DNA of 20,423 nucleotides from Saccoglossus kowalevskii (lineage: Eukaryota; Hemichordata; Enteropneusta; Harrimaniidae): assembly GCF_000003605.2 (NCBI RefSeq), contig NW_003147286.1, positions 11,176-31,598 on the forward strand. Direction: 5' to 3'. The notes below the pieces were generated by a model. That model was not told the DNA's origin. It did no database searches and saw nothing but the letters and a program-made list of their open reading frames with translations. The translations under genes were made by a program, and so were the position numbers. Below, one piece after another: positions 19,333 through 20,423 of the stretch (the stretch's first letter is position 1; each line of letters starts with the position of its first letter).

Positions 19333-19423
19333 TTACAGCTTCCTATGACACTGAACCCATTTCGTGACATCGTTACCTATTTACTCCTGATGATCAAATC
19401 GTCTCTGTACTTGTAGAGCAATA

Positions 19424-19873
19424 ATGACGGATTTACCGCGACAACCTTACGTGTGTAAACTCAGTGCCACAATGCAGGAAAAGGCAAAACGAGAGCTGAA
19501 TGAAGACCCCAGTACTAGGAACGCGAAAATTGACGAATTGAGAGCCAGATTTAAAAAGGAACGACCCGAAATCAAGCTACCCCCCGAAGACGCCTTCCTT
19601 GTACGTTTCCTCCGATGTAAGAAATTTGATGTCGATCGCGCCTTTAAGATGCTCGTGCATTATTACGAAGTTCGCCGAAAATACCCGGAGTTGTACAGCA
19701 ACTATCGACCATCGGCGTACAGGCAAATATATGAACAAGAAATAGAGGCTATGTTACCAGCTAAAGATAAAAGTGGAAGAGCAGTGATTGTTTTTTCAAT
19801 AAGTGAGTATGAGTCAAATGATCACGTGACATCGGCACATGGAGTGCGTGTGATATCTTGGGCTGTAAATCAA
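19424..19873 (+). CDS. First coding exon of an alpha-tocopherol transfer protein-like CRAL-TRIO gene
   Basis: It encodes 150 residues from ATG 19424 to Gln150, then GTGTGT as donor (phase 0); the frame meets TAA at 19886. Residues about 15-75 match the CRAL-TRIO N-terminal helical domain, with the hallmark LPPEDAFLVRFLRCKKFDVD (52-71), then the VHYYEVRRKYPEL helix. The lipid-binding CRAL-TRIO fold starts at about 93, with DKSGRAVIVFSISEYE as its first strand region. Family members carry tocopherol, retinaldehyde or phosphoinositides between membranes in the cytosol. The full family length is near 280 residues, so the second half lies beyond the window. An alternative donor with better consensus (GTGAGT at 19803) would cut off the VTSAHGVRVISW part, which still looks like family sequence, so I prefer 19873. 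Clavesin- or CRALBP-like function cannot be excluded. Confidence 0.85.
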
Positions 19874-20330
19874 GTGTGTCAGTTCTAACATTTCAATAAG
19901 ATTTCATATAATCAGAAATCATAACGCGACAGCAAACGTGAGTTCAATAAAACAGTAACGATGACTTTGATGGCAATTAGGTGAAAGGTCATACGAGGTC
20001 CGAGTCAACTCATCAGGTGTATACCCATTATTTGCTGAACTTCAAAAATCAAAACACAAAAACAACTTATTTTGAAATAAATTGCAAAACGTACTTTTGT
20101 CATTGTAGTCTGAATTTACCATGACAACGATTCGAGCTGGCTTCTCAACAGAACGTTTTAAACTAGGGGCACACGCTACTGAAAAAATATAATTACCATA
20201 ACAATGAACACAATCGATGATAAACATCTTATATCGCTTTGTACATTATTCACTACGCTAAGTACAGTGTTCTGGGTGACTGTCACTGTATGTATGCCAC
20301 ACAAACACTAATGCGCATGTGCAATAGTAA
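19874..20330 (+). other. Start of the first coding intron
   Basis: This follows the exon of the CRAL-TRIO gene. No further exon of the family is seen before the window ends. It is AT-rich, with an ATGCGCATGTGCA stretch at about 20311 that leads into the tandem repeat. Confidence 0.5.
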
Positions 20331-20423
20331 ACGTACTAAGCCAATTAGTGCACATGCGCATATAGCAAGTGAACGTATCACGCCAGTCAGTGGACATGCT
20401 TAGATAGCCAGTGAACGTACCAC
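20331..20423. repeat. 42-bp tandem repeat, cut by the window edge
   Basis: Two full units of 42 bp (20331-20372 and 20373-20414) begin ACGTAYYAMGCCARTYAGTG and both end AGTGA. A third copy starts at 20415 (ACGTACCAC). A degenerate partial copy probably precedes them at about 20312-20330. The first unit also carries CACATGCGCA. The array probably continues to the right, inside the intron of the CRAL-TRIO gene. Confidence 0.75.

Noticed and set aside
1..20423. CRISPR array, phage or bacterial-type gene cluster
   Set aside because: No spaced identical repeats, no compact gene order and no ribosome-binding sites; gene structure is that of an animal genome.

Overview
The window looks like nuclear DNA of an invertebrate animal. 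It is AT-rich and gene-sparse. Coding regions are split by introns with GT/AG borders, AATAAA poly(A) signals are present, and the intergenic space holds decayed LINE, MITE and satellite DNA. The protein families and the style of repeats fit a marine invertebrate such as a hemichordate, amphioxus or mollusc, but the sequence does not fix the phylum. There is no CRISPR array, operon, tRNA or rRNA gene.

Three real genes are visible. (1) On the + strand, two 3' exons (2332-2482 and 3303-4215) join in phase. They encode the membrane-spanning segment and the long acidic, serine-rich cytoplasmic tail of a single-pass receptor-like protein with two PPTY motifs; its extracellular part must lie upstream and was not found here. 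(2) On the - strand, 8887-10041 is a complete single-exon coding region for a type II Golgi sulfotransferase of the heparan sulfate glucosamine 3-O-sulfotransferase (HS3ST) type. It has unusual substitutions at the PAPS-binding and catalytic positions. (3) On the + strand, 19424-19873 is the first coding exon of a CRAL-TRIO lipid-transfer protein (alpha-tocopherol transfer protein-like), with a TATA box and an NRF-1-like palindrome upstream. It continues beyond the window. A broken copy of the same exon lies 5.7 kb upstream at 13753-14023, with a stop codon, a one-base deletion and an abrupt end at a T-run/G-run junction.

The rest is intergenic or intronic. Mobile-element remains include a short reverse-transcriptase motif (764-820), two related MITE-like elements with TACTGTAAA ends (12030-12240, 12801-12986), a (TTGA)n-tailed retroposon 3' end near 15269, the C-terminal part of a non-LTR retrotransposon ORF in broken frames (15361-16273) with a 3' hairpin, and a TA-flanked MITE with terminal inverted repeats (18202-18362). 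Satellite-like DNA includes a degenerate 11-bp array (1083-1159), a 41-bp tandem duplication (7230-7320), a (TGTC)n microsatellite (17010-17084), an array of alternately oriented TCGAGTTAC/GTAACTCGA motifs (18470-18900) and a 42-bp tandem repeat running off the right edge.

The three genes show no sign of working in one pathway. The observations most worth checking are the Arg-to-Cys change in the sulfotransferase, the PPTY-tailed membrane protein, the alternating inverted-motif array, the pseudogene's long stretch of perfect identity with the live exon, and a promoter-like CCAAT cluster at 17341-17461 with no recognised gene behind it.
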